A program made the position numbers and the translations under genes. 64,000 nucleotides of DNA from Ramlibacter tataouinensis (GTDB lineage: Bacteria > Pseudomonadota > Gammaproteobacteria > Burkholderiales > Burkholderiaceae_C). The stretch lies in the NCBI GenBank assembly GCA_002427815.1, contig DIZF01000010.1:18048-82047 (forward strand), given 5' to 3'. The notes beneath the pieces are model-generated. The model was given only the letters and a program-made list of their open reading frames with translations, did not search any database and was not told the DNA's origin. This document shows, piece after piece, positions 1 to 7,575 of this stretch; the first letter of the stretch is position 1; each line of letters opens with the position of its first letter.

Positions 1-169
1 GGTCGAACCCCATGAGGATGGGCGCGAGCACGGTGGCGCCGAACATCGCGATCACGTGCTGCACGCCCATCGCCGCGGTCTGCGGCCAGGGCAGCCGCTC
101 GTCGGGTGCAATGACGCCGCCCTGCAGCAGCACCGCGGAGGACTTCTCGGTCCAGTCGAACATTCCCAT
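1..169 (-). CDS. NCS2-family nucleobase (uracil/xanthine) permease, N-terminal fragment
   Basis: The minus-strand frame from 169 runs off the window edge, so only about 56 residues are seen: MGMFDWTEK, then LPWPQTAAMGVQHVIAMFGA and LAPILMGFD. The GVQHVIAMFGATVLAP stretch is the conserved first membrane segment of NCS2 (uracil/xanthine:proton) symporters of the inner membrane, in which the QH pair is characteristic. The ATG at 169 has a purine-rich Shine-Dalgarno (GAGGAGCGCGAG) directly upstream; a second ATG lies at 163. The gene is divergent from the acetoacetyl-CoA synthetase at 323, leaving about 150 bp for two promoters. The substrate (uracil, xanthine or uric acid) cannot be decided from this fragment. 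Confidence 0.8.
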   Translation of the reverse strand, partial: MGMFDWTEKSSAVLLQGGVIAPDERLPWPQTAAMGVQHVIAMFGATVLAPILMGFD

Positions 170-322
170 CTCGCGCTCCTCTTGTTGATGTGCCGCGATG
201 CTAGGGGCAATGCGTGCGGCACACAAGCTCTCGCGCGACTGTCCATCCGGCCACGCGCACGCTATTGGCACTCGCCCCGTTCCACTCTGCGGTACGGCCG
301 GCGCCGCGTTAAGCTAGCCGGC

Positions 323-2431
323 ATGCACGCGCCCTACGTTCCCCAGATCCGTCTGTACCAGGATTGGCTGCAGCGCGCCCGCGGCCTGTCGTTCGACAGC
401 TACGACGCCCTGTGGCGCTGGTCGGTGAGCGACCTGCCCGCCTTCTGGCAAAGCGTCTGGGACTATTTCGATCTGCAATCGCCCACGCCCTACGCGGCCG
501 TGCTGGCCGAAGACCGGATGCCCGGCGCGAAGTGGTTCCAGGGTGCCCAGTTCAATTACGCGCAGCAGGTGTTTCGCCATGTGGTGCCGGCCCATGCGGC
601 GGGCTTTCCCGCCATCATCAGCCGCAACGAAAAGGGTAGCCACCGCGAGCTGAGCTGGCCCGAATTGCGGCGTCAGGTGGCCGCGCTGGCACTGCACCTG
701 CAGGCGCAGGGCCTGCAGCCGGGCGACCGGGTCGCGGCCTACCTGCCGAACATTCCCGAGGCGATGATCGCTTTCCTGGCGGTGGTGAGCATCGGCGGTA
801 TCTGGAGCATCTGCGCGCCCGACATGGGCACCAATGCCGTGCTGGACCGGTTCCGGCAGATCGAGCCCAAGGTGCTGATCGCCTGCGACGGCGTCACCTA
901 CGGCGGCCGCGACTTCGACCGCACCGCCGTGGTCGCCCAGATGCGTGCCGCGCTGCCCAGCGTGGAGCATGTGATCGTGCACCGCAATCTCGGCGTTGCG
1001 GAAGAACGCATGGCCGAGATGGGGCCCTGCACGGACATGGCGGAGGCCACCGCCCGCGACGATGCCCGGACGGCCGCGTTCCAGCCGCTGTGGCTGCCGT
1101 TCGACCATCCGCTCTGGATCGTCTATTCCAGCGGCACCACCGGCCTGCCCAAGCCGATCGTGCATGGACATGGCGGCACGGTGCTGGTGGCGCTGGCGCT
1201 CAAGGCGCTGCACAACGACATCGGCTGCAGCTACGACGCCAACAGCTGGGGCGAGCGCTTCCATTGGTACAGCTCCACCGGCTGGGTGATGTGGAACGCC
1301 CAGACCAGCGGTCTGTTGCACGGCACTACCTGCTGCATCTACGACGGCAATCCAGGGGGAACGAAGGAGAGATCCGACTGGACCGTGCTGTGGCGATTCG
1401 CCGCGGACCTGGGCGTCACTTTTTTCGGCGCGGGCGCGGCCTACTTCGCCAACTGCATGAAGGCGGACATCGATCTTTCGGCCTGCGGCGACCTGCGCCC
1501 GGTGCGCGCGCTGGGCACCACCGGCTCGCCGCTGTCGGAAGACGCGCAGCGCTGGGGCACCAGCCAGTTCCGGAAGATCAGAAGGCAGTCAACGCCCGAC
1601 TTGAGCCCCGCCGGGCCGCCCCAGGGGGCGAGGGCCCCCTTGGGGGACAGCGCAGCGGCACCAGCCGCAAGCGTGGGGGGCGACATATGGTGGTGCAATA
1701 TTTCGGGCGGGACCGACTTCGCAGGGGCGTTCATCGGTGGCAACCGCGAGCTGCCGCTGGTGCCGGGCGAGATGCAGTGCCGCTTGCTCGGTTGCGCCGT
1801 TCAGGCCTGGAACGAGCAGGGCCAGCCGGTGACCGGTGAAGTGGGAGAGCTGGTCTGCACCCGGCCGATCCCTTCCATGCCCCTTTACTTCTGGGGCGAC
1901 GAGGGAAACCAACGCTATCTCTCATCCTACTTCGACATGTACCCCGGTGTCTGGCGCCACGGCGACTGGCTGAAGATCATGCCGTCGGGCGGGTGCATCA
2001 TCTACGGGCGCAGCGACGCCACCATCAACCGCTACGGCCTGCGCATGGGCACCAGCGAGCTGTACAGCGCTGTCGAGGCCTTGCCCGAAGTGATGGATTC
2101 GCTGGTGGTCGACCTCGAGTACTTGGGCCGTGACAGCTATATGCCGCTGTTCGTCGTCTTGCGCCCGGACGTGGTGCTCGACGAGGCCGTGCGCGCCCGG
2201 ATCAACAACGCGATCAAGACCGCGCTGTCGCCGCGCTTCGTGCCCAACGATATTTTCGCGGTGGCCGAGATCCCCCGGACCCTGTCGGGCAAGAAGCAGG
2301 AACTGCCGGTGAAGAAACTGCTGCTGGGCCAGCCGCTGGAGAAGGTGGTCAACCGCGATGCGATGGCCAATCCCGGCTGTCTCGATTGGTACGTGGCATT
2401 TGCCCGGCAGCGGCAGGCGTCGCCCGGGTAG
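323..2431 (+). CDS. aacS: Acetoacetyl-CoA synthetase (acetoacetate--CoA ligase)
   Basis: Cytoplasmic adenylate-forming enzyme activating acetoacetate to acetoacetyl-CoA, used in ketone body, leucine and polyhydroxybutyrate metabolism. The 702-residue product shows ANL signatures: YSSGTTGLPKP near residue 267, the family-specific WWCNISGGTDFAGAF near 455, GRSDATINRYGLRMGTSE, and the C-terminal SGKKQELPVKK carrying the catalytic lysine. The open frame extends upstream to 56, but the ATG at 323 gives the expected MHAPYVPQ N-terminus and avoids overlap with the divergent permease. The protein is about 30 residues longer than usual because residues about 420-453, between QFRKI and DIWWCN, are an in-frame GC-rich palindromic insertion listed separately. 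All core motifs remain in frame, so activity is plausible. Confidence 0.93.
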   Translation: MHAPYVPQIRLYQDWLQRARGLSFDSYDALWRWSVSDLPAFWQSVWDYFDLQSPTPYAAVLAEDRMPGAKWFQGAQFNYAQQVFRHVVPAHAAGFPAIISRNEKGSHRELSWPELRRQVAALALHLQAQGLQPGDRVAAYLPNIPEAMIAFLAVVSIGGIWSICAPDMGTNAVLDRFRQIEPKVLIACDGVTYGGRDFDRTAVVAQMRAALPSVEHVIVHRNLGVAEERMAEMGPCTDMAEATARDDARTAAFQPLWLPFDHPLWIVYSSGTTGLPKPIVHGHGGTVLVALALKALHNDIGCSYDANSWGERFHWYSSTGWVMWNAQTSGLLHGTTCCIYDGNPGGTKERSDWTVLWRFAADLGVTFFGAGAAYFANCMKADIDLSACGDLRPVRALGTTGSPLSEDAQRWGTSQFRKIRRQSTPDLSPAGPPQGARAPLGDSAAAPAASVGGDIWWCNISGGTDFAGAFIGGNRELPLVPGEMQCRLLGCAVQAWNEQGQPVTGEVGELVCTRPIPSMPLYFWGDEGNQRYLSSYFDMYPGVWRHGDWLKIMPSGGCIIYGRSDATINRYGLRMGTSELYSAVEALPEVMDSLVVDLEYLGRDSYMPLFVVLRPDVVLDEAVRARINNAIKTALSPRFVPNDIFAVAEIPRTLSGKKQELPVKKLLLGQPLEKVVNRDAMANPGCLDWYVAFARQRQASPG
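1580..1682 (+). repeat. GC-rich palindromic element inserted in frame inside the acetoacetyl-CoA synthetase gene
   Basis: About 100 bp absent from the family consensus. It contains two hairpins: CCAGGGGGC (1621-1629) with GCCCCCTTGG (1634-1643), and GCGGC (1655-1659) with GCCGC (1664-1668). It adds roughly 31-34 residues rich in Pro, Gly and Ala and contains no stop. Similar GC-rich palindromes are, from memory, common between genes in Comamonadaceae genomes; that this is the same class is inference. Confidence 0.65.
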
Positions 2432-2441
2432 GCGAACGCCG

Positions 2442-3341
2442 TCAGGCCGATTGCCTGCGGTTCACCAGCACGATGCCAATGGCGACGCCGCACAGCGCCA
2501 GCATCAGCTGCGGGGTCAGCGGCTCGTGCAGCAGCGCCACCCCCAGCACCAACGCGAACACCGGAGTCAGGAAGGTGAAGGAGGACATTTGCGTGGCCGG
2601 GTAATGCCGCAGCAACCACATCCAGGTGAGATAGCTGGCGAAGGCGCCGATCACGGTCTGGATCGCGAGCGAGCTCCAGGCGTATGCGGAATAGTCCAAT
2701 GACCAGGTTTCGCCCAGCGCCAGCGACACCAGCGGTGTCACCACGGCCGTTACCGCGATCTGGTAGAACAGCGCCTTCTCGGCGCTGACACGCGACACGG
2801 AGCTGGAACGAATGACCAGCGTGGTCAGCCCCCAGAGGGTGCCCGCGCCCAGGGCGAACGCGTCACCCCGCAATTGCCGGGCCGTGCTGGTGCCGCTGAA
2901 GCCCTCGCCAAATGCCGCCGCGACGGCCGCGAAAGCGACGAACAGCCCCAACCATTGCACCGGGCGCAATTTCTCGGCGGGAACCAGGCGTGGCAACAGG
3001 ATCGCCACCACGAACGGCGAGGTGTAGAGAAATACCGTCAGGCGCGAGGCCGTGGTGTCGCGCAGCCCCAGGTAGATGCAGCTGAATTCGCCGGCGAACA
3101 GGCAGCCGGCCAGCAGGCCAGCCGGCAGGGTGCCATCGCGGTCGAACAGCTTGACCCCACGCATCGCGCACCACAACCACAGCAGCGCAGTGGCACCGAG
3201 AAAACGCAGAGCGGCCTGCCACAACGGCGGCACTTCCGCCACCGTGGTCTTGATCAGGATTTGCTGGAAGCCCCAGAACAGGCAGCAGGCCAGCAGCAGC
3301 GAGATCGCGAGCGTGTCCAGATACGGTTTGCGATCGGTCAT
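2442..3341 (-). CDS. EamA/DMT-superfamily transporter (10-TM drug/metabolite exporter)
   Basis: A 299-residue inner membrane protein with about ten hydrophobic segments in two repeats of the EamA type: FWGFQQILIK and WLWCAMRGV in the first half, TLWGLTTLVIRSSS and SFTFLTPVFALVLGVALLHEPLT in the second. The last motif, with its F/P/HEP pattern, is the classic end of an EamA domain. Members export amino acids, metabolites or drugs; the substrate cannot be inferred. It is convergent with the synthetase gene, 10 bp away, and reads in the same direction as the Bug protein operon upstream (gap 10 bp after the small exported protein), so it may be the last gene of that transcript. Confidence 0.9.
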   Translation of the reverse strand: MTDRKPYLDTLAISLLLACCLFWGFQQILIKTTVAEVPPLWQAALRFLGATALLWLWCAMRGVKLFDRDGTLPAGLLAGCLFAGEFSCIYLGLRDTTASRLTVFLYTSPFVVAILLPRLVPAEKLRPVQWLGLFVAFAAVAAAFGEGFSGTSTARQLRGDAFALGAGTLWGLTTLVIRSSSVSRVSAEKALFYQIAVTAVVTPLVSLALGETWSLDYSAYAWSSLAIQTVIGAFASYLTWMWLLRHYPATQMSSFTFLTPVFALVLGVALLHEPLTPQLMLALCGVAIGIVLVNRRQSA

Positions 3342-3351
3342 CGCCGCGATA

Positions 3352-3531
3352 TTAGCTGGCCGCCGATCGGCGCGGGCCCAGCGGCACCGGGCAGCCGGGC
3401 AGGCCCCCCGAAATCCGGAAGAACGGGTCCTCGAACCAGTTGCGCCGTTCCCCGGTGGGCGACGGCTGGGCCCGCGCCGAGGCGGCCAGCAGGAGCAGGC
3501 GTGCCGCGGATCGCACCGGGCGGGACTTCAT
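3352..3531 (-). CDS. Small exported protein of unknown function, translationally coupled to the Bug protein
   Basis: A 59-residue frame below usual length cut-offs. ATG at 3531 overlaps the TGA of the Bug protein (ATGA), and the frame ends in TAA at 3352. It starts MKSRPVRSAARLLLLAASARA, a short basic region, a hydrophobic run and an ARA-Q cleavage site typical of Sec export, followed by a mature part with RRNWFEDPFFRISGGLPGCP. I recall short Burkholderiales proteins with a similar W-F-x-DPFF...GCPVP core, but no function is assigned. The stop overlap, signal peptide and aromatic motif argue for a real gene; homology is from memory only. Confidence 0.6.
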   Translation of the reverse strand: MKSRPVRSAARLLLLAASARAQPSPTGERRNWFEDPFFRISGGLPGCPVPLGPRRSAAS

Positions 3532-4496
3532 TCCAGTTTGATGCCGGCTTCCTTCACAACCCTGCCCCAGCGCGCCATTTCCTGCGTCATGTATTCCGAC
3601 ATGGCCTCCGGGCTCGACGGCGCCGGTTCCACGCCGGCGTCGAACAGTGCCTTGCGGGTCTCCGGCGTGTTCATCAGCCGGCCGACTTCGGCGTTCAGCC
3701 GGGTCACGATCTCATGCGGTGTGCCGGCCGGCGCCAGCAGTGCCAGCCACACCGAAGCGTCGTAACCCGGCACACCGGCTTCCTGCAGGGTGGGAACGTC
3801 GGGCAACTGCGGAACGCGCTTGGCGGTGGTCACGGCCAGCGCCTTGAGCCGTCCCAGGGGAACCTGCGCCAGCGCATTCGGAACGCCGGCGAAACTGCTT
3901 TCCACCACACCGCCAATGAGATCGGTCATGGCACCCGAGCTGCCCCGGTAGGGAACGTGCTGCAGCGGGGCTCCGGTGAGTGACACGAACAGCCCGCCCA
4001 TCAGGTGCTGCGCGCTGCCGTTGCCCGACGACGCGTAATGAATGGTCTCGGGCGCCGCCTTGGCCAGTGCAATGAACTCCTGCACGTTGTGCGCCGGCAC
4101 CTTCGGATTGACCAGCAGCACATAGGCCGAATCGACCAGTTTGGACACCGCGGTGAAGCTTTTGATGGGGTCGTAAGGCAGGTTCTTGTAGATCCAGGGG
4201 CTGATCACATGGGTGCTCGACACGATCAACAGCGTGTAGCCGTCGGGCGCGGCTTTGGCCACGAAGTCGGTGCCGATGGTCGATCCGGCGCCCGCCTTGT
4301 TCTCCACGATGAACTGCTGCCCCAGTGCCATGGAGAGCTTCTGCCCCAGGATGCGCGCCACGACGTCGGTAAACCCGCCCGGCGCAAACGGCACGATCAG
4401 CCGGACCGGTTTGGCCGGCCAGCCCTGCGCGAACGCAGCCGGCAGCGACGTTGCCAGCAACGCTCCCAACAACAGCGCAAAACCACGAGTCTTCAT
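3528..4496 (-). CDS. Bug/TctC-family tripartite tricarboxylate transporter substrate-binding protein
   Basis: A 322-residue periplasmic solute receptor. The N-terminus MKTRGFALLLGALLATSLPAAFAQG is a clear signal peptide. The mature part begins WPAKPVRLIVPFAPGGFTDVVAR, the hallmark Bug motif, followed by ENKAGAGSTIGTDFVAKA and LPYDP; the VPTLQEAGVPGYD stretch near residue 240 is also conserved. Bug proteins bind small carboxylates, amides or aromatic acids and are very numerous in Burkholderiales. It lies directly downstream of the alpha/beta hydrolase (gap 5 bp), so it probably captures a substrate for the catabolic cluster at 4.5-9.7 kb; the ligand is unknown. Confidence 0.93.
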   Translation of the reverse strand: MKTRGFALLLGALLATSLPAAFAQGWPAKPVRLIVPFAPGGFTDVVARILGQKLSMALGQQFIVENKAGAGSTIGTDFVAKAAPDGYTLLIVSSTHVISPWIYKNLPYDPIKSFTAVSKLVDSAYVLLVNPKVPAHNVQEFIALAKAAPETIHYASSGNGSAQHLMGGLFVSLTGAPLQHVPYRGSSGAMTDLIGGVVESSFAGVPNALAQVPLGRLKALAVTTAKRVPQLPDVPTLQEAGVPGYDASVWLALLAPAGTPHEIVTRLNAEVGRLMNTPETRKALFDAGVEPAPSSPEAMSEYMTQEMARWGRVVKEAGIKLE

Positions 4497-4501
4497 GATT
4501 G

Positions 4502-5416
4502 TCAGCCCCGGTACGCCGGCTCGGGCAGGGTGAAGAAACTGTGCAGGATCCGGTACACCATCATGTAGTTCTTCTGCTGGAAGCTGGCGTGCGAAATGCC
4601 GGCCATCACGCTGAACTGCTTGTTCATGTTGGGCAGCAATTTGAAGAACTCGATCAGATCCTGAAGGCTGGCGATGCCGTCATGCTCCCCGCGCAGGATG
4701 ATCGAAGGCACCGTGATCTTTTTCGGGTCCAGCAGCGGCAGCCTGGAACACATGTCGACGTAGGTCCCCGTCGGCATCGAATCGTCCAGCGTCAGGATGG
4801 CATCGGCAAAGGCGTTGACGGTGGCCTCGTCGGCCGTGCCGGGATGGTCGCGCTGGAAAATGCTGTGCACGAAGGCGCGGTCGATCGGACGGCGGTTTCT
4901 GGCCAGGAACTCCGGCAGCTTCTTCCTGCGCTGCTCCAGCGTGGGGCTGCCCTCGCCGGTCCAGACGAATGCGTCGAGCGCGAGCTTGGCCACCCGTTCG
5001 GGATGCCGCTGGGCAAACAGGGCAGCCTTCAGCGCGCCCGAGGAAATGCCGTACATCAGCAGCTTGCCGGCACCCGTCTGCTGCAGGACGTACTGGCTGC
5101 CCACCGCGAGGTCGTCGGCGCCGTTGCTGATGTCGAAATTGATCTCGCGCTGCTTGTCGGACCGCCCGTAGCCTTCGTTGTCCATGGTCCAGGTGTCGAA
5201 GCCCTGGTCCGAAAACCAGTCCATCGCCGACGAATAGGGACGCCCGGGTACATGCAGGTCGAAGGTCGGCTGCGATGCCATCGACGAGCCATGCACGAAG
5301 AAAACCGTGCCGGCATGGGGCACCCGGGATGAGGCCTTCTTCTGCCACAAGAAGAGTCTGATGTCGCCCTTGCGGGTCCAGTGTTCAACGCCGCCAGTCC
5401 ATTTCACTTCGTTCAT
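4502..5416 (-). CDS. Alpha/beta hydrolase
   Basis: A 304-residue cytoplasmic hydrolase. After VFFVHGSSM (oxyanion hole region) come the nucleophile elbow YGISSGA, an acid residue in ILRGEHDG and the histidine in GISHASF, so the Ser-Asp-His triad is complete. The frame is open to 5461, but the ATG at 5416 (MNEVKWTGG) is preceded by GGAGA at a suitable distance, so it was chosen. It is transcribed with the Bug protein and lies about 80 bp downstream of the MarR gene. The family acts on esters, amides or C-C bonds; with a dihydroxypyridine dioxygenase-like gene nearby an amide or ring-cleavage product is possible, which is inference. Confidence 0.85.
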   Translation of the reverse strand: MNEVKWTGGVEHWTRKGDIRLFLWQKKASSRVPHAGTVFFVHGSSMASQPTFDLHVPGRPYSSAMDWFSDQGFDTWTMDNEGYGRSDKQREINFDISNGADDLAVGSQYVLQQTGAGKLLMYGISSGALKAALFAQRHPERVAKLALDAFVWTGEGSPTLEQRRKKLPEFLARNRRPIDRAFVHSIFQRDHPGTADEATVNAFADAILTLDDSMPTGTYVDMCSRLPLLDPKKITVPSIILRGEHDGIASLQDLIEFFKLLPNMNKQFSVMAGISHASFQQKNYMMVYRILHSFFTLPEPAYRG

Positions 5417-5495
5417 CGAAAGCAGTCTCCATGTTGTCGCTTCGGGGGGAGCCGGACGCATTCTCCCATCAGCGCGGCGGCGGGGCCAGCAAGCC

Positions 5496-5942
5496 TCATG
5501 CGTGCTGCGTGAGTTTCTCGAGCAGCTTTCTCAGCGCCAGCTTTTCCGTCGCGCCCAGCGCCCGCAACATGCGCGCCTCGTGCTGCCGGGCCTCGTCCAC
5601 CAGCGGTTTGACCAGGCGCTTGCCGGCAGCGGTGGCGGCCACCAGCGTGCAGCGCTGGTCGCCCGCGTCGGCCTGCAAGCTCACCCAGCCCTGTTCGGCC
5701 ATGCGCTGCACGAGCTTGGTGACTGTCGGCTGTTTGGACAGCACCTCCTGCGCCAGTTGGCCGATCGTCAATGGCGGGCTGTCATGCAATGTGGCCAGCA
5801 CCCGCCATTCGATCGAGCTCAGGCCGGCGGCGCGCACCTGTGCGTCGAAGTCCTTGTAGAGCGCGTAGCTGGCCTGGCCCAGCAAGTAGCCCAGGTAGTC
5901 GTCGACGAAGCGCGGAGAGGCCATGATCGATCGGGCAGACAT
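5496..5942 (-). CDS. MarR-family transcriptional regulator
   Basis: A 148-residue winged-helix regulator. The core YALYKDFDAQVRAAGLSSIEWRVLATLHDSPPLTIGQLAQEVL followed by KQPTVTKLVQRMAEQGWV and DQRCTLVAATAAGK is the standard MarR recognition helix and wing. The ATG at 5942 overlaps the stop of the flavin reductase (TGATG), so the two are translationally coupled; a second ATG lies 6 codons in. MarR proteins commonly repress adjacent aromatic or heterocycle degradation genes and release DNA on binding the substrate. The palindrome at 6470 between the divergent genes is the obvious candidate operator. NicR and PicR of nicotinate/picolinate clusters are also MarR proteins, which fits the neighbours. 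Confidence 0.92.
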   Translation of the reverse strand: MSARSIMASPRFVDDYLGYLLGQASYALYKDFDAQVRAAGLSSIEWRVLATLHDSPPLTIGQLAQEVLSKQPTVTKLVQRMAEQGWVSLQADAGDQRCTLVAATAAGKRLVKPLVDEARQHEARMLRALGATEKLALRKLLEKLTQHA

Positions 5943-6481
5943 CAGTCGCCCATCGCATGTTCGGTGTAGAACCGGCCGCCGTGAAACAGCAGCGGCGACG
6001 CGCCCGGACTCCAGCTGCAGCGCTCGACTTCGCCCACGAAGATCACGTGGTCTCCCTCTTCGTAGCGGCTGCGGTTGAAGCATTCAAAAGTGGCGGCCGC
6101 GCCGCTCAGCAGCGGCGCCCCGCACGGGCCCTCGGTGAAGCTGACACCGGCCCAGCGGTCCAGTCCCTTGAGCGCGAAGCGCTCGGCCAGGGCTTTCTGG
6201 TCTGCCGCCAGCACGTTGATCGCATAGTGCGAGCCGGCACGAAAGGCCGGCAAGGAAGCCGCCGCCTGCGACAGGCTCCACAGCACCAGCGGCGGGTCGA
6301 GCGAAACCGAGTTGAAGGAGTTGGCCGTGAGGCCGATCACCTGGCCCTCGCGGGTGCGCGCCGTCACGATCGTGACGCCCGTCGCAAACATGCCCAGCGC
6401 GTTGCGAAACTCGAGAGAGGAGAAGCTCGGCGGCTGGGCTTTGGAGGGTGGGCTCACGACGCTGTTTGCATGAATATTCAT
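5942..6481 (-). CDS. Flavin reductase-like FMN-binding protein (two-component oxygenase reductase)
   Basis: A 179-residue member of the flavin reductase (RutF/HpaC-like) family: FRNALGMFATGVTIVTAR near residue 25, GLTANSFNSVSLDPPLVLWSL near 52 and DHVIFVGEVERC near 145 are the split-barrel FMN-binding signatures. Such enzymes use NAD(P)H to make reduced flavin for a partner monooxygenase. The ATG at 6481 sits inside the 14-bp palindrome at 6470-6483 and lacks a good Shine-Dalgarno; a GTG at 6457 is an alternative that would free the palindrome as operator. It is coupled to the MarR gene downstream. The partner oxygenase may be the acyl-CoA-dehydrogenase-fold protein at 8447, an inference. Confidence 0.9.
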   Translation of the reverse strand: MNIHANSVVSPPSKAQPPSFSSLEFRNALGMFATGVTIVTARTREGQVIGLTANSFNSVSLDPPLVLWSLSQAAASLPAFRAGSHYAINVLAADQKALAERFALKGLDRWAGVSFTEGPCGAPLLSGAAATFECFNRSRYEEGDHVIFVGEVERCSWSPGASPLLFHGGRFYTEHAMGD

Positions 6482-6483
6482 GT
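6470..6483. promoter_or_regulatory. Perfect 14-bp palindrome between divergent genes, candidate MarR operator
   Basis: CATGAATATTCATG is a perfect inverted repeat placed between the divergent flavin reductase and dioxygenase-like genes. MarR proteins bind such AT-centred palindromes over promoters. Binding by the MarR gene product at 5496-5942 is inferred from position only. Confidence 0.5.
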
Positions 6484-6486
6484 AGT

Positions 6487-7575
6487 ATGGCCCGAAATCC
6501 GCAAACCATGCTGCAGCCAATCCTGGAGCCCGCCTGGGGCCATGCCTTTGAAACCGTGCTCGCGCGTTGCGGCCTGAAAGCCGGCGACACGGTGGCCGTG
6601 CTCAGCGAAAGCCAGAGCCGGCCCGTGCTGCCCGAGCTGGCGCGGCTGGCCGCGGCACGCCTGGGCTGTCGAGCCTTCGGGATCCACGTGCCCACCGTGT
6701 TCGAGGCCGGCGGACCGGTGGTGCGTTCAACGGGCGCGTCCACGGCTTTGCAGCAACTGGCGCCGGTCATCGCGGCACTGGCGGGCAGCACCCTGGTGGT
6801 CGACTGCACGGTCGAGGGCCTGATGCATGCCCCGGAGCTGCCCGCCATCCTGCGCGGTGGCGCCCGCGTGATCTACGTGAGCAATGAGCATCCCGAGGCG
6901 TTGGCCCGGCTGGTGCCCGACGCCGCGCTCGAGCCGCTCGTCAAGGACCATGTCAAACGGCTGCGCTCGGCCCGCAGCATGCGCGTCACCTCGGGCGCCG
7001 GGACCGACCTCGTCGTTTCCATGGCGGGCGCTGCTTGCGGCGGCAACTGGGGCTACACCACCCGGCCCGGAACCATGACGCATTGGCCGGGCGGCCTCGC
7101 GCTGGCTTTCCCGGCCGCGGGTAGCGTCAATGGAACGCTGGTGCTGGCCGAGGGCGACGTCAACCTGACGTTCAAGCGCTACATCGAAAAGCCGATCACC
7201 TTGCACATAGCAAACGACTACATCACGCGCATCGAGGGTGCCGGCGTCGACGCGGAGCTCATGCGCAGCTACATCGCCGGCTGGGCCGAGCGCGACGCGC
7301 AACCCGACTCGCAAGCGGGCCGCAATGCCTACGCAGTGAGCCACGTCGGCTATGGCCTGAATCCGGCCGCGCGCTGGGACAGCATGGCGCTGTACGACAA
7401 GCGCGATTTCAACGGCACCGAGCTGCGCGCCTTTGCCGGAAATTTCCTCTACAGCACCGGCGCCAACGAGGTGGCCGGGCGCTACACGCGAGGCCATTTC
7501 GACCTGCCGCTGCGCCACTGCACCGTGGAGCTCGATGGCGTGGCGGTGGTGCAGGGCGGACAGGTGATCGAATGA
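6487..7575 (+). CDS. 2,5-dihydroxypyridine 5,6-dioxygenase-like protein (NicX / M29-type fold)
   Basis: A 362-residue protein of the NicX/leucyl aminopeptidase T (M29) fold. NicX is a mononuclear iron extradiol-type dioxygenase opening 2,5-dihydroxypyridine to N-formylmaleamate in nicotinate degradation. The conserved HVGYGLNPAA (His near residue 286) and RGHFDLP (His 337, Asp 339) match the spacing of the iron ligands I recall for Pseudomonas NicX (His265, His318, Asp320). GTDLVVSM and GNWGYTTRPGTMTHWPGG are further family stretches. Two ATGs are possible, 6487 and 6511; the later one leaves more room for the divergent promoters. The stop overlaps the next gene by 4 bp (ATGA), whose product resembles the following pathway enzyme. 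Another substituted pyridine diol as substrate is possible. Confidence 0.8.
   Translation: MARNPQTMLQPILEPAWGHAFETVLARCGLKAGDTVAVLSESQSRPVLPELARLAAARLGCRAFGIHVPTVFEAGGPVVRSTGASTALQQLAPVIAALAGSTLVVDCTVEGLMHAPELPAILRGGARVIYVSNEHPEALARLVPDAALEPLVKDHVKRLRSARSMRVTSGAGTDLVVSMAGAACGGNWGYTTRPGTMTHWPGGLALAFPAAGSVNGTLVLAEGDVNLTFKRYIEKPITLHIANDYITRIEGAGVDAELMRSYIAGWAERDAQPDSQAGRNAYAVSHVGYGLNPAARWDSMALYDKRDFNGTELRAFAGNFLYSTGANEVAGRYTRGHFDLPLRHCTVELDGVAVVQGGQVIE

Noticed and set aside
314..1321. Long open frame antisense to acetoacetyl-CoA synthetase
   Set aside because: Composition (His/Gly/Arg-rich) is that of a reverse-strand shadow in GC-rich DNA; the sense strand has unmistakable enzyme motifs.
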